Part shown: piece after piece, positions 7,268 to 15,126 of the stretch
Layout: each line of letters begins with the position of its first letter
Position numbering within the stretch: position 1 is the stretch's first letter
Assembly: GCA_910584605.1 (NCBI GenBank)
Contig: CAJUAW010000049.1
Coordinates: 1-17,891, forward strand
Length of the DNA: 17,891 nucleotides
Direction of reading: 5' to 3'
Source: an uncultured Oscillospiraceae bacterium
GTDB taxonomy: Bacteria > Bacillota_A > Clostridia > Oscillospirales > Oscillospiraceae
Translations under genes and position numbers: made by a program
The notes under the pieces: generated by a model
What the model was told of the DNA's origin: nothing
Seen by the model: the letters and a program-made list of their open reading frames with translations, nothing else
The model's database searches: none

Positions 7268-7669
7268 ATGACCGACTATTTTCATCTGAATCTGGACCGG
7301 GACGGCCTGCTGTCTCTGTCCACCCTGGGGCTGGCCCACCTGGGGGACGGCGTGTATGAGCTGATGGTCCGCTCCTGGCTGGTGCTCCACGGCCGGGCCA
7401 AGGCCAAGGACCTGCACAAGGCTACCGTCCAATATGTGGCCGCCCCCGCCCAGGCGGAGCGGTTTGAAAAAATTCAGCCCCTCCTCTCAGAGGAAGAGGG
7501 AGACGTCTTCCGCCGGGGCCGCAACACCGCCCCCCACTCCATCCCCAAGGCCGCCAGCCGGGCCCAGTATCAGACCGCCACCGGCCTGGAGGCCCTGTTC
7601 GGCTGGCTCTACCTCCAGGGGCGGACGGAACGGCTGAACGAATTATTTGCCGCTATGATGGAGGAATAA
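7268..7669 (+). CDS. mrnC: Mini-ribonuclease III
   Basis: RNase III-like endonuclease that lacks the double-stranded RNA-binding domain; in B. subtilis it trims 23S rRNA precursor together with ribosomal protein L3. It has 133 residues, typical for the family. LGLAHLGDGVYELMVR (20-35) holds the catalytic Asp27; RGRN (83-86) and ASRAQYQTATGLEALFGWLYL (96-116, Glu108) are family signatures. ATG 7268 has AAAGGAG about 8 bases upstream; the reading frame is open upstream to 7151, but that part overlaps the promoter. It usually sits near cysS; here it leads a three-gene unit with a SUKH protein and rqcH. Confidence 0.95.
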   Translation: MTDYFHLNLDRDGLLSLSTLGLAHLGDGVYELMVRSWLVLHGRAKAKDLHKATVQYVAAPAQAERFEKIQPLLSEEEGDVFRRGRNTAPHSIPKAASRAQYQTATGLEALFGWLYLQGRTERLNELFAAMMEE

Positions 7670-7672
7670 ACC

Positions 7673-8206
7673 ATGCCAATCTACAAACCGGAAGAATACG
7701 ACGCCGTTTTGGAACGAATCAAAACGGCAATCAAGGAACAGAACATCCAAATGGGGCCTGTCCTGTCTGAGGAAGAAATCCGCGCCTTTGAGCAGAAGCA
7801 CGGGATTGTGCTTCCCGAGGGCTACCGCCGTTTCCTGCTGGAGGTGGGCGACGGCTGTGACATGTTCGACGGCTACGACGTTCTGCCCCTCGGAGCAAAG
7901 CGGGAGGTGGAAAACTACAGGGAACCCTTCCGCTATCAGGAGTATTGGGTGGATTGGGACAACCTGGAGGAGGGCGAGGAGCCGCCCTTCGGCAACCCCT
8001 TTACCAGCGGGACGCTGGAACTGATCGATATCGGCGATGGTCAAACCTTTGAGCTGGTCATCACCGGCCCCTGCCGGGGCGAGGTCTGGCATTTTTGTGA
8101 ACTGGGCGTCCAGCCCTGCTGCCAGCGCCAGAACTTTTTAGGCTGGTTCGAACGCTGGCTCACCGACGGGGACGATGTGGACTATTTTGCGGAATTCCCC
8201 TATTGA
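7673..8206 (+). CDS. SMI1/KNR4 (SUKH) family protein
   Basis: 177-residue soluble protein. The core begins with a helix and the family pattern LSEEEIRAFEQKHGIVLPEGYRRFLLEVGDG (31-61), where Leu-Pro-x-x-Tyr-x-x-Phe-Leu is diagnostic. It continues through beta-rich segments including LIDIGDGQTFELVITGPCRGEVW and ends in FLGWFERWL. SUKH proteins are often immunity proteins against contact-dependent or secreted toxins, but many are unrelated to toxins, and no toxin gene is nearby. It starts 3 bases after mrnC with GGAGGA overlapping the mrnC end, and 20 bases separate it from rqcH, so all three are probably cotranscribed. The first 40 codons look more AT-rich than the neighbours, which could hint at later acquisition. 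Its role here is unknown. Confidence 0.85.
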   Translation: MPIYKPEEYDAVLERIKTAIKEQNIQMGPVLSEEEIRAFEQKHGIVLPEGYRRFLLEVGDGCDMFDGYDVLPLGAKREVENYREPFRYQEYWVDWDNLEEGEEPPFGNPFTSGTLELIDIGDGQTFELVITGPCRGEVWHFCELGVQPCCQRQNFLGWFERWLTDGDDVDYFAEFPY

Positions 8207-8226
8207 ACATTGGAGCGTGATTTCCC

Positions 8227-10035
8227 ATGCCTTTAGACGCGCTGTGCCTGTCCGGCGTAATCAACGAACTGAATACCGCCTTGTCCGGGGCTCGGGTGGA
8301 CAAAATCTACCAGCCTGGGCGGGACGAGGTGATTCTGGCCCTGCGCTCCCCGGCGGCGGGGAACGTGCGGCTGCTGCTGTCCGCCAACCCGGCCCACCCC
8401 AGGCTCCATCTTACCACCCTGCCCCTGGAGAATCCGGAGAAGCCCCCCATGTTCTGTATGCTGCTGCGCAAGCACATGTCCGGGGCCCGGCTGCTGGAGA
8501 TCGTCCAGACTCCCCTGGAGCGGGTGGCCGCCCTCCGCTTTGAGGCGCTCAACGAGCTGGGCGACCGGGTGGAGCGCCGGCTGGTGCTGGAGGCCATCAG
8601 CCACAAGACCAACCTGATCCTGCTGGACGGCGACGGCCGCATCCTGGACTGCATCCGCCACGTGGGGCTGGATGGCGCGGACAAGCTGCTCCTCCAGCGG
8701 GAGGGACAGCCCTCCGGCGTGCAGTACCGGGTGCTCCAGCCGGGGATGTTCTACCGTCTCCCTCCCGGCGTGGACAAGGAAGATCCCCTCACTGCGGACC
8801 GGGCGCGGCTGGAGGAACTGCTGGCCGCCGCCCCAGAGGAGGCCCAGGCTGACCGCTGGCTGCTGGACACCTTCGGGGGACTGTCCCCGCTGATCTGCCG
8901 GGAGCTGGCCCACCGGGCGGGCGGGGCCGCCGACGTGCGGCTGAACCTCCTGGGTCCGGAGGGCCGGAACAGGCTGCTGGACCAGCTGGAACAACTGAGG
9001 GAGACGGTCAAGGCGGGGCGCTTCACTCCCACCATGATCTCCATGGACGGCCGCCCCCGGGATTTCACCTTCCTCCCAGCAGGCCAGTACGAGGACGCTG
9101 CCCAGGTGGAGAAATGGCCCGCCTTCTCCCCCCTGCTGGACGCCTTCTTCGAGCAGCGGGAGCGCCAGGACCGGGTGAGGCAGAAGGGCCAGGACCTGAT
9201 CAAATTGGTCACCAATGCCCGTGACCGGGTCAGGCGGAAGATCGCCAACCAGGAGAAGGAGCTGGCCGCCACCAGGGACCGGGACCGGCTGCGCCAGCTG
9301 GGGGACATCCTCACCAGCAATTTTTACCAGATGGAGAAGGGCATGGCCCGCCTCCGGACAGCGGACTTCTACGATCCAGAGGGCGGGGAGATCGAAATCA
9401 AGCTGGACCCCCTCCTCACCCCCCAGCAGAACGCCGCCAGATATTACAAGGACTACAACCGGGCCAAAAAGGCGGAGGAGATGCTCACCATCCAGCTGGA
9501 GAAGGGCCGCGGCGAGCTGGACTATCTCAACAGCGTGCTGGAAAACATCTCTCTGGCCGAGGGGGAGCGGGACCTGGCCGAGATCCGTCAGGAGCTGGCC
9601 GACACCGGCTACCTCCGCCGCCCCGCCAAGGCCAAGGACCGGGGACGGCGGGTGACCTCCAAGCCTATGGAGTTTATGTCAACCAACGGCCTGCGCATCT
9701 CCGTAGGCAAGAACAACAGCCAGAACGATCTGCTCACCTGCAAGCTGGCGGGCAAGGGGGATATCTGGTTCCACACCCAGAAAATCCACGGCTCCCACGT
9801 CATTTTGTGGACCAAGGGCGGCCAGCCCGACCTCCAGAGCCTGAACGAGGCCGCCTGTCTGGCCGCCTGGTTCTCCCAGGCCCGGGACAGCGGCAAGGTC
9901 CCGGTAGACTATACTCCGGTGCGTTATGTAAAGAAGCCGGGGGGCGCCCGGCCCGGGATGGTAGTCTACACCACCTACGAGACCGCTCAGGTCACCCCCG
10001 ACGGGGAACTGGCCAAGCGGCTGAGGGTCAAATAA
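8227..10035 (+). CDS. rqcH: Ribosome quality control protein RqcH (NFACT family)
   Basis: NFACT protein that binds stalled 50S-peptidyl-tRNA complexes and recruits tRNA-Ala to add C-terminal alanine tails marking the nascent chain for degradation; once described as a fibronectin-binding protein. 602 residues, near family size. NFACT-N occupies about 1-200: IYQPGRDEVIL (27-37), LLLSANPAHPRLHL (49-62), ENPEKPPMFCMLLRKHM (68-84), GDRVERRLVLEAISHKTNLIL (112-132). A helix-hairpin-helix region and long coiled coil follow (about 280-445), then NFACT-R with DIWFHTQKIHGSHVIL (512-527). The residue matching catalytic Asp97 of B. subtilis RqcH appears to be Glu98, followed by Arg99 (LER). It is the last gene of the unit and ends before a strong terminator. 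Confidence 0.93.
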   Translation: MPLDALCLSGVINELNTALSGARVDKIYQPGRDEVILALRSPAAGNVRLLLSANPAHPRLHLTTLPLENPEKPPMFCMLLRKHMSGARLLEIVQTPLERVAALRFEALNELGDRVERRLVLEAISHKTNLILLDGDGRILDCIRHVGLDGADKLLLQREGQPSGVQYRVLQPGMFYRLPPGVDKEDPLTADRARLEELLAAAPEEAQADRWLLDTFGGLSPLICRELAHRAGGAADVRLNLLGPEGRNRLLDQLEQLRETVKAGRFTPTMISMDGRPRDFTFLPAGQYEDAAQVEKWPAFSPLLDAFFEQRERQDRVRQKGQDLIKLVTNARDRVRRKIANQEKELAATRDRDRLRQLGDILTSNFYQMEKGMARLRTADFYDPEGGEIEIKLDPLLTPQQNAARYYKDYNRAKKAEEMLTIQLEKGRGELDYLNSVLENISLAEGERDLAEIRQELADTGYLRRPAKAKDRGRRVTSKPMEFMSTNGLRISVGKNNSQNDLLTCKLAGKGDIWFHTQKIHGSHVILWTKGGQPDLQSLNEAACLAAWFSQARDSGKVPVDYTPVRYVKKPGGARPGMVVYTTYETAQVTPDGELAKRLRVK

Positions 10036-10040
10036 ATACG

Positions 10041-10069
10041 TTAAGCGGCGGATCTCGCCGCTTAATTTT
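10041..10069 (+). terminator. Rho-independent terminator after rqcH
   Basis: Perfect 10-base stem TTAAGCGGCG (10041-10050) and CGCCGCTTAA (10056-10065) with a 5-base loop GATCT, followed by TTTTA. It lies 5 bases after the rqcH stop and separates rqcH from the next gene. Confidence 0.9.
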
Positions 10070-10124
10070 ATCTCAATTTTGCCGATACTTCAGTATACCA
10101 GCTTTCGCAAAGGAGAAAACCGCC

Positions 10125-10787
10125 ATGAACGTCACACCCATCTACAACACCGGCCAGCTCGCCCTGATCCGGAACGCCCGCTCTGCCCCGTCCCAGGAGC
10201 ACACCGCCGCAGGCCAGTCCCAGGACCAGCTGGAACTATCTCAGGAGGGCCGTCAGGTGTCCGCCCAGGCAGAGAAAGCCGCCCTGCTGGACATGACCAA
10301 AGAGGACATCATGTCCATGGCTCAAGAACAGCTGGAGGAACAGCGGCTGGAGATCAACTGGAACGCCTCAGTGGACCCGGACGGACAGATCTGGTGTAAA
10401 GCCTATTTCGACTCCTACACCACCCAGGCCGTCCAGTTCCGGGACACCGCCGAGAACGCCATCCAGGACTACTACGCCGCCCCCTATCAGGAGGCGCTGA
10501 ACAACCCTCTAGGTTCCTCCCTCCCTCAGCAGTTGAACTTCATCGCCGCCAAGTATCAGTGCTCCTGGTCGGACTTCTTTGACGCCAGCATACCGGCAGA
10601 CCAGCGGCAGTGGACATACACCCAGGTACGGGCCATGCTCACTGGCACCGGCCTGCGGCTCAATGACCCCTTCGCCTTAAAGGATATCTCCATCCCCACG
10701 GTTGAGGAGACCTCCAAAATCGCCAAACAGGAAGCTGACAACACGATCCGCCAGCTGGCCGGACAGGCCAAGGAACAAAATGGGTAA
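10125..10787 (+). CDS. Conserved-looking hypothetical protein, 220 aa
   Basis: I do not recognise this protein. ATG 10125 has AAAGGAG (10109-10115) upstream and the frame ends with TAA at 10787. The first 45 residues are rich in Gln, Ser and Ala and probably disordered, with an LELSQEGRQVSAQAEKAAL stretch (36-54) faintly like the start of flagellar or FlgM-type proteins, too weak to assign. A charged helix follows (58-75), then a region with many aromatics including INWNASVDPDGQIWCKAYFDSY, and an acidic/Gln-rich C-terminus. No signal peptide, membrane segment, or Cys/His metal motif. It is flanked by a terminator on each side, so it is likely transcribed alone; I see no clear promoter in the 55 bases before it. 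Coding composition matches its neighbours. Probably cytoplasmic. Confidence 0.75.
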   Translation: MNVTPIYNTGQLALIRNARSAPSQEHTAAGQSQDQLELSQEGRQVSAQAEKAALLDMTKEDIMSMAQEQLEEQRLEINWNASVDPDGQIWCKAYFDSYTTQAVQFRDTAENAIQDYYAAPYQEALNNPLGSSLPQQLNFIAAKYQCSWSDFFDASIPADQRQWTYTQVRAMLTGTGLRLNDPFALKDISIPTVEETSKIAKQEADNTIRQLAGQAKEQNG

Positions 10788-10788
10788 C

Positions 10789-10822
10789 AAAAGGACCTCT
10801 CCCCTCGGGAGAGGTCCTTTTT
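10789..10822. terminator. Bidirectional terminator between the 220-aa gene and nfnB
   Basis: Perfect 15-base stem (10789-10803 and 10807-10821) with a 3-base loop CTC. AAAA leads the left arm and five Ts (10818-10822) close the right arm, so it can end transcription from both strands. The 220-aa gene stops at 10787 and nfnB, on the minus strand, stops at 10826. Confidence 0.92.
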
Positions 10823-10825
10823 CCG

Positions 10826-12217
10826 TTACTGCTTGCTCTTAATATACTCATCGATGGACTTGGCGGCGGACTTGCCTGCGCCCATGGCCAGGATGACGGT
10901 GGCGGCGCCGGTGGCAGCGTCACCGCCGGCGAAGATGGCCGGGCAGGAGGTGCAGCCGTTCTCGTCGGCAGCCACGCAGCCCTTCTTGTTTTTCTCCAGG
11001 CCGGGGGTGCCCTCGTAGCTCATGGGGTTGGGCTGGGTGCCCAGAGACATGATGACCGCGTCCACCTCCATCTTGAACTCGCTGTCCGGGATGACCACCG
11101 GACGGCGGCGGCCAGAGGCGTCCGGTTCGCCCAGCTCCATCTTCACGCAGGTGATGGACTGGACCTGGCCCTTCTCGTCCCCTTCGATGGACACGGGATT
11201 GGTGAGCAGATCGAAGACGATACCCTCCTGCTTGGCGTGGTGAACCTCCTCCACACGGGCGGGAAGCTCCGCCTCGGAGCGGCGGTAGACGATGTGGACG
11301 TCCGCGCCCAGGCGCTTGGCGCAGCGGGCGGCATCCATGGCCACGTTGCCGCCGCCCACGACCGCCACCTTCTTATTGTGCAGCACGGGGGTGGCGGAGT
11401 CCTCCTTGTATGCCTTCATCAGGTTGATGCGGGTCAGATACTCGTTGGCAGAGTACACGCCGATCAGGGACTCGCCGGGGATCTTCATGAACATGGGCAG
11501 GCCCGCGCCAGAGCCGATGAAGACCGCCTCAAAGCCCTCCTGCTCAAAGAGCTCGGTGATGGTGAGCACCTTGCCGATGACCATGTTCAGCTCAATCTTC
11601 ACCCCCATCTTCTCCAGCTTCTCCACCTCACGCTTGACCACCGACTTGGGCAAACGGAACTCGGGGATGCCGTAGCTCAGCACGCCGCCCGCCACGTGGA
11701 AGGCCTCAAAGATGGTGACCTCATAGCCCATGCGGGCCAGCTCGCCGGCGCAGGTCAGGCCGGCGGGGCCGGAGCCGATCACCGCCACCTTGTGGCCGTT
11801 GCTGGGGACAGGCTCCACATTGTTGATGATGCCCCGGAAGGCGGCCCAGTCGGCCACGAACCGCTCGATGCGGCCGATGGCGATGGGCTCGCCTTTGATG
11901 CCCCGGACGCACATGCCCTCGCACTGGGTCTCCTGGGGACAGACGCGGCCCGAGATGGCAGGCAGGGCGTTGGCGGCGGAGAGGATCTCATAGGCCCCGG
12001 CGATGTCGCCGTCCGCCACCTTGCGCAGGAAGTCGGGGATGGGGATGCCCACCGGGCACCCGCTGACGCAGGGCCTGTTCTTGCAGTTTAGGCAGCGGTC
12101 GGCCTCGTTCATGGCCGCGCCGGTGGAGTAGCCCAGGGCCACCTCCTTAAAATTCTTGACACGATTGGCCGGGTCCTGGTCCCCCATCAGGGTCCTCACA
12201 TTTTGCATATTAGCCAT
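10826..12217 (-). CDS. nfnB: NfnB, large subunit of NADH-dependent ferredoxin:NADP+ oxidoreductase (GltD-like)
   Basis: Large subunit of the electron-bifurcating transhydrogenase NfnAB, which couples NADH and reduced ferredoxin to reduction of NADP+, reversibly, in the cytoplasm of anaerobes. It has 463 residues. N-terminal cysteines Cys42, 45, 50 and 54 and Cys93, 99 and 103 are the iron-sulfur cluster ligands shared with glutamate synthase small subunits. FAD-binding motif VAVIGSGPAGLTCAGELARM (144-163); NADP(H)-binding VAVVGGGNVAMDAARCAKRL; C-terminal flavin motif IFAGGDAATGAATVILAMGAGKSAA. Databases often call this family NADPH-dependent glutamate synthase (gltA). The partner gene nfnA overlaps it by 8 bases (12210-12217), which makes Nfn the better call; no glutamate synthase large subunit is present. 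Confidence 0.92.
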   Translation of the reverse strand: MANMQNVRTLMGDQDPANRVKNFKEVALGYSTGAAMNEADRCLNCKNRPCVSGCPVGIPIPDFLRKVADGDIAGAYEILSAANALPAISGRVCPQETQCEGMCVRGIKGEPIAIGRIERFVADWAAFRGIINNVEPVPSNGHKVAVIGSGPAGLTCAGELARMGYEVTIFEAFHVAGGVLSYGIPEFRLPKSVVKREVEKLEKMGVKIELNMVIGKVLTITELFEQEGFEAVFIGSGAGLPMFMKIPGESLIGVYSANEYLTRINLMKAYKEDSATPVLHNKKVAVVGGGNVAMDAARCAKRLGADVHIVYRRSEAELPARVEEVHHAKQEGIVFDLLTNPVSIEGDEKGQVQSITCVKMELGEPDASGRRRPVVIPDSEFKMEVDAVIMSLGTQPNPMSYEGTPGLEKNKKGCVAADENGCTSCPAIFAGGDAATGAATVILAMGAGKSAAKSIDEYIKSKQ

Positions 12218-13058
12218 TCATGGCACCTCCTCCCAGGCGGCAGATATGATTGTCTCTCGCCTTGATCTCCTGTTCCAAATAGGTCGCGTTGCGGGCGATG
12301 ACCTCGTCAAAGTCCACCTTGTGGCCGTCAAAGTCGGGGCCGTCCACGCAGGCGAACTTCACCTCGCCGTCCACAGTGAGGCGGCAGCAGCCGCACATGC
12401 CCGTGCCGTCGATCATGATGGGGTTCATGCTCACGGTGGTGGGGATGTTATACTTCTCCGTCAGCTTGCAGGCGAACTTCATCATCATCAGCGGGCCGAT
12501 GGCAAACACATGATCAAACTTGACCCCGCTCTCGATCAGCTTCTCCAGCTTGCCGGTGACAAAGCCGTGGTAGCCGTAGGTACCGTCGTCGGTGCAGATG
12601 TGCAGGTCGGTGCACGCCTGGCTCATCTCCTCCTCCAGAATGACGATGTCCTTGGTCTTGAAGCCGCCGATCAGGTCCACCTGGTTGCCGGCCTGATGCA
12701 GGGCGCGGGCCACGGGCAGAGCAATGGCACAGCCCAGGCCGCCGCCCAGAACGGCCACCCGCCCCAGGTCCTCCACCTCTGTGGGCAGTCCCAAGGGGCC
12801 CACGAAGTCCTGGAGGCAGTCGCCCTCGTTCAACCGGTCCAGAGCCAAGGTGGTGCCGCCGATCTTTTGGAAAATCACTGTCACCAGGCCGTCCTCCGCG
12901 CTGGAGATGGTGAGGGGGATCCGCTCACCCTCCTCGTCCACCCGCAGAATGATGAACTGGCCCGCCTTGGCCTTGGCAGCCACCAGCGGCGCATACACCG
13001 AGATCTGGCTGATCTCAGGCGTCAGCGTCTTCTTCTTCGCGATTTCATACTTTTTCAC
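12210..13058 (-). CDS. nfnA: NfnA, small subunit of NADH-dependent ferredoxin:NADP+ oxidoreductase
   Basis: PyrK-like FAD/NAD-binding subunit of NfnAB, also annotated as sulfide/dihydroorotate dehydrogenase-like protein. 282 residues. An FAD-binding beta barrel includes AGQFIILRVDEEGERIPLTI (32-51); the NAD-binding part starts at VAVLGGGLGCAIALPVARAL (101-120); a [2Fe-2S] cluster region MCGCCRLTV (221-229) with Cys222, 224, 225 and 237 ends in ACVDGPDFDGH. In known NfnA structures one cluster ligand is an Asp rather than Cys. I chose GTG 13058 over an ATG at 13094 because AGGAGG lies 7 bases before the GTG and the protein then begins MKKYEIAKKK, as homologues do. Its stop overlaps the nfnB start. 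Confidence 0.9.
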   Translation of the reverse strand: MKKYEIAKKKTLTPEISQISVYAPLVAAKAKAGQFIILRVDEEGERIPLTISSAEDGLVTVIFQKIGGTTLALDRLNEGDCLQDFVGPLGLPTEVEDLGRVAVLGGGLGCAIALPVARALHQAGNQVDLIGGFKTKDIVILEEEMSQACTDLHICTDDGTYGYHGFVTGKLEKLIESGVKFDHVFAIGPLMMMKFACKLTEKYNIPTTVSMNPIMIDGTGMCGCCRLTVDGEVKFACVDGPDFDGHKVDFDEVIARNATYLEQEIKARDNHICRLGGGAMNG

Positions 13059-13065
13059 TGTCTCT

Positions 13066-13071
13066 CCTCCT
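13066..13071 (-). promoter_or_regulatory. nfnA: Ribosome binding site that fixes the nfnA start
   Basis: AGGAGG on the minus strand, 7 bases upstream of GTG 13058. The alternative ATG at 13094 lies upstream of this site and would add 12 residues not expected in the family. Confidence 0.8.
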
Positions 13072-13095
13072 GTCAGTGTGGTTCCTTTTTTCATC

Positions 13096-13122
13096 GCAAT
13101 ATTGCCAGCGGCACGTGCCGCT
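13096..13122. repeat. Two adjacent perfect palindromes upstream of nfnA
   Basis: GCAATATTGC (13096-13105, 10 bases) and AGCGGCACGTGCCGCT (13107-13122, 16 bases) are each perfect and lie one base apart, in the 68-base gap between the nucleotidase stop and the nfnA start. The second could fold as a 6-base stem with an ACGT loop but no T-run follows on either strand, so it is not an obvious terminator. It could be an operator or an RNA processing site. Neither half resembles the Rex redox-operator pattern as I know it. Confidence 0.5.
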
Positions 13123-13126
13123 CAGA

Positions 13127-15109
13127 TCACAAGGTCTTCTTTTTTCCATAGCGCCGCCGCCGGTGGGCGTAGCGCAGGGCCCGGATAAGGAAATAGGCCA
13201 GAACGGCCGCCGCCGCCAGCACGATCAAAGTCACAATGGTGATCCAGTTGGGGGCCTTGATCAGCTCCACCGGGTTCCAGCTGCGGCTGACGTCCTTCCG
13301 CCCGTCCGGAGCGGTGTAGCGCAGGGGGAGGCCATCCTCCCCGAAGCTCTTGAGGTAGGCGGCCAGGGCGTACCACTCCTTGATCTCGCTGCCGTTCTCA
13401 TCCCGGAGGATGCAGGCTTCAAAGTCGGTGACCGGGGTGCCGTCCGCCAGTTTGGGTTCCAGAGACAGCAGGCCCAGGGACTTGCTCTTTACCGTCCCCA
13501 GCATCTGGGCGGAGTACATCCCGGTCACCACCCGGTAGAGCTGGCCGTCCTCAAGCTCGCTGTAGGTCCGGTCGGTTTGGGTCACCATATACTGGTAGCC
13601 GGAACTCTCATGCTGGGAACTATCCCCTAAAATTGGAGCAGGCTCTGTCCTCCTGTTCTCCTGCACAAGCCGGATGTCTGTCACCCGGTTGAAAAACATC
13701 CTGTGGGTGTTGAAGGAGTACTCCATCCCCGCCATATACAGCTGGGCGGCGGGCATGAGGGGGGTAACGGAGGCGTCCACCTCGGCGGCGGCCTTCAGCT
13801 CCGCGCCCGTCAGGTAGCAGGCCACCAGCGGGAAACCGGAGGTCCCGTCGCTCCCCACCCCCATGGACAGCACATCGAACGCCATGGAGGTGGTGATCTC
13901 CCCTGGATACAGCGAGGCGCGGAGCACCCCGTCGGCGGTGATGGCGACGGTGGGCACATCCGGGGCGTCCGCCTCCAGGTTGTTGACCGCCCAAAGGAAG
14001 GAGTCGGCCACCAGCTCGCCCAGAGGATTGCCCTTCTGCACCCCGGACTCCGGCGTGAGCAGGTCAAAGCCAGACACAGTGAGCACCTCGTCATAGGTCA
14101 GGCCGTAGGGGGCCAGGTAGGTCCCCCCTACCAGTCCCTTCCAACGCTCCACCATGGCAGTGACCGTCTGGTCGCTGGACAGGGTCTGGTCAATGGGCGT
14201 CAAGTGGTAGTCGGACAGGGTCTTGCCCCCGCCCTCGGTCCATTCGATGGTGATGGAGCCCAGATTTTCGCAGTAGGGCCCGGCGGAGACGATATAGGTG
14301 TCCCCCGCCAGGATGGGCTGGGCCAGGGTGGTGTGGGTGTGGCCGGAGATAATCAGGTCGATGCCGCTCACCTTTTCGGCCAGCTGCTCGTCCTCGGAAA
14401 GCTTTTTCTTCTCGTTGGTCCCCGAGTGGGACAGGCAGATGATAAACTGGGCTCCCTCCGCCTTCAGAGCGTCCACGCACCGTTGTGCTTCGGACACCAT
14501 ATCCCCCAGCTCAAAGCCGGAGGAGGGCGCGCAGGCGTCGGAGTCCACCCCCATCAGGCCGAACAGGCCGTAGGTGACTCCGCCCCGCTCCAGGAGCATG
14601 TAGTCCTGAACCCCGTAGGCCGCCATGGAGCGCAGGATGTCCAGCTGGTCCGGATTGCTGGCGGCTGGCTTGTAGTTGGCCATAAGGAGGACGGGAGCCG
14701 GATCGCCGCTTTCCACCACGGCGTTGAGCATATCGGCAAAGCCGGTCCCGGTGTGGTCAAACTCGTGGTTGCCAACGGCGGCGGCGTCATAGCCCATGGC
14801 GCCCATGGTGCGCAGCTCCGCCCCCTGGGTGGTGTACAGGGTCTGGATCAGCGAGCCAATGGAGAAGTCGCCGCCGTCTACGGTCAAAGCGTCGGGATGG
14901 GCCCGGCGCTCCCGGTCCAGGGCGGTTTTCAGGCGGGCGTAGCCCCCCGATTCGTTCCCCTGCCCGTCGGACTGGGGCAGAAAGTGGGAGTGGAGGTCGT
15001 GGGTAAAGAGCACCGTAGTGCTGTGGCGCTCAGGGGATGCCGCCAGCGCGGGCAGAAGGGAACACAGCAGCAAAACTGCCAGCAGACAGGCGGAAACGCG
15101 GCGCTTCAC
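13127..15109 (-). CDS. Membrane-anchored metallophosphoesterase / 5'-nucleotidase
   Basis: Secreted UshA/YfkN-type enzyme that probably removes phosphate from nucleotides outside the membrane for phosphate and nucleoside salvage. 660 residues. Signal peptide at 1-24 (ACLLAVLLLCSLLPALA). The metallophosphatase domain has the two-metal ligand motifs HDLHSHF (37-43), VDGGDFSIGS (77-86), GNHEFDHT (113-120), SHSG (227-230) and SGHTHT (255-260). The 5'-nucleotidase C-terminal domain covers about 325-560. Near the end, a hydrophobic helix (about 624-646) followed by a basic tail (HRRRRYGKKK) anchors the protein with its catalytic part outside. GTG 15109 is preceded by GGAGGAGGTG, which overlaps the asparaginase stop, so the two are probably coupled. 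Exact substrate unknown. Confidence 0.9.
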   Translation of the reverse strand: MKRRVSACLLAVLLLCSLLPALAASPERHSTTVLFTHDLHSHFLPQSDGQGNESGGYARLKTALDRERRAHPDALTVDGGDFSIGSLIQTLYTTQGAELRTMGAMGYDAAAVGNHEFDHTGTGFADMLNAVVESGDPAPVLLMANYKPAASNPDQLDILRSMAAYGVQDYMLLERGGVTYGLFGLMGVDSDACAPSSGFELGDMVSEAQRCVDALKAEGAQFIICLSHSGTNEKKKLSEDEQLAEKVSGIDLIISGHTHTTLAQPILAGDTYIVSAGPYCENLGSITIEWTEGGGKTLSDYHLTPIDQTLSSDQTVTAMVERWKGLVGGTYLAPYGLTYDEVLTVSGFDLLTPESGVQKGNPLGELVADSFLWAVNNLEADAPDVPTVAITADGVLRASLYPGEITTSMAFDVLSMGVGSDGTSGFPLVACYLTGAELKAAAEVDASVTPLMPAAQLYMAGMEYSFNTHRMFFNRVTDIRLVQENRRTEPAPILGDSSQHESSGYQYMVTQTDRTYSELEDGQLYRVVTGMYSAQMLGTVKSKSLGLLSLEPKLADGTPVTDFEACILRDENGSEIKEWYALAAYLKSFGEDGLPLRYTAPDGRKDVSRSWNPVELIKAPNWITIVTLIVLAAAAVLAYFLIRALRYAHRRRRYGKKKTL

Positions 15110-15126
15110 GGAAACACCTCCTCCGA

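Noticed and set aside
7673..8206. Toxin-immunity pair built on the SUKH protein
   Set aside because: No toxin, secretion or polymorphic toxin domain is encoded next to it; neighbours are mrnC and rqcH.
10085..10096. Short inverted repeat ATACT-TC-AGTAT before the 220-aa gene
   Set aside because: Only five-base arms with a two-base loop; expected by chance and not positioned as a clear operator.
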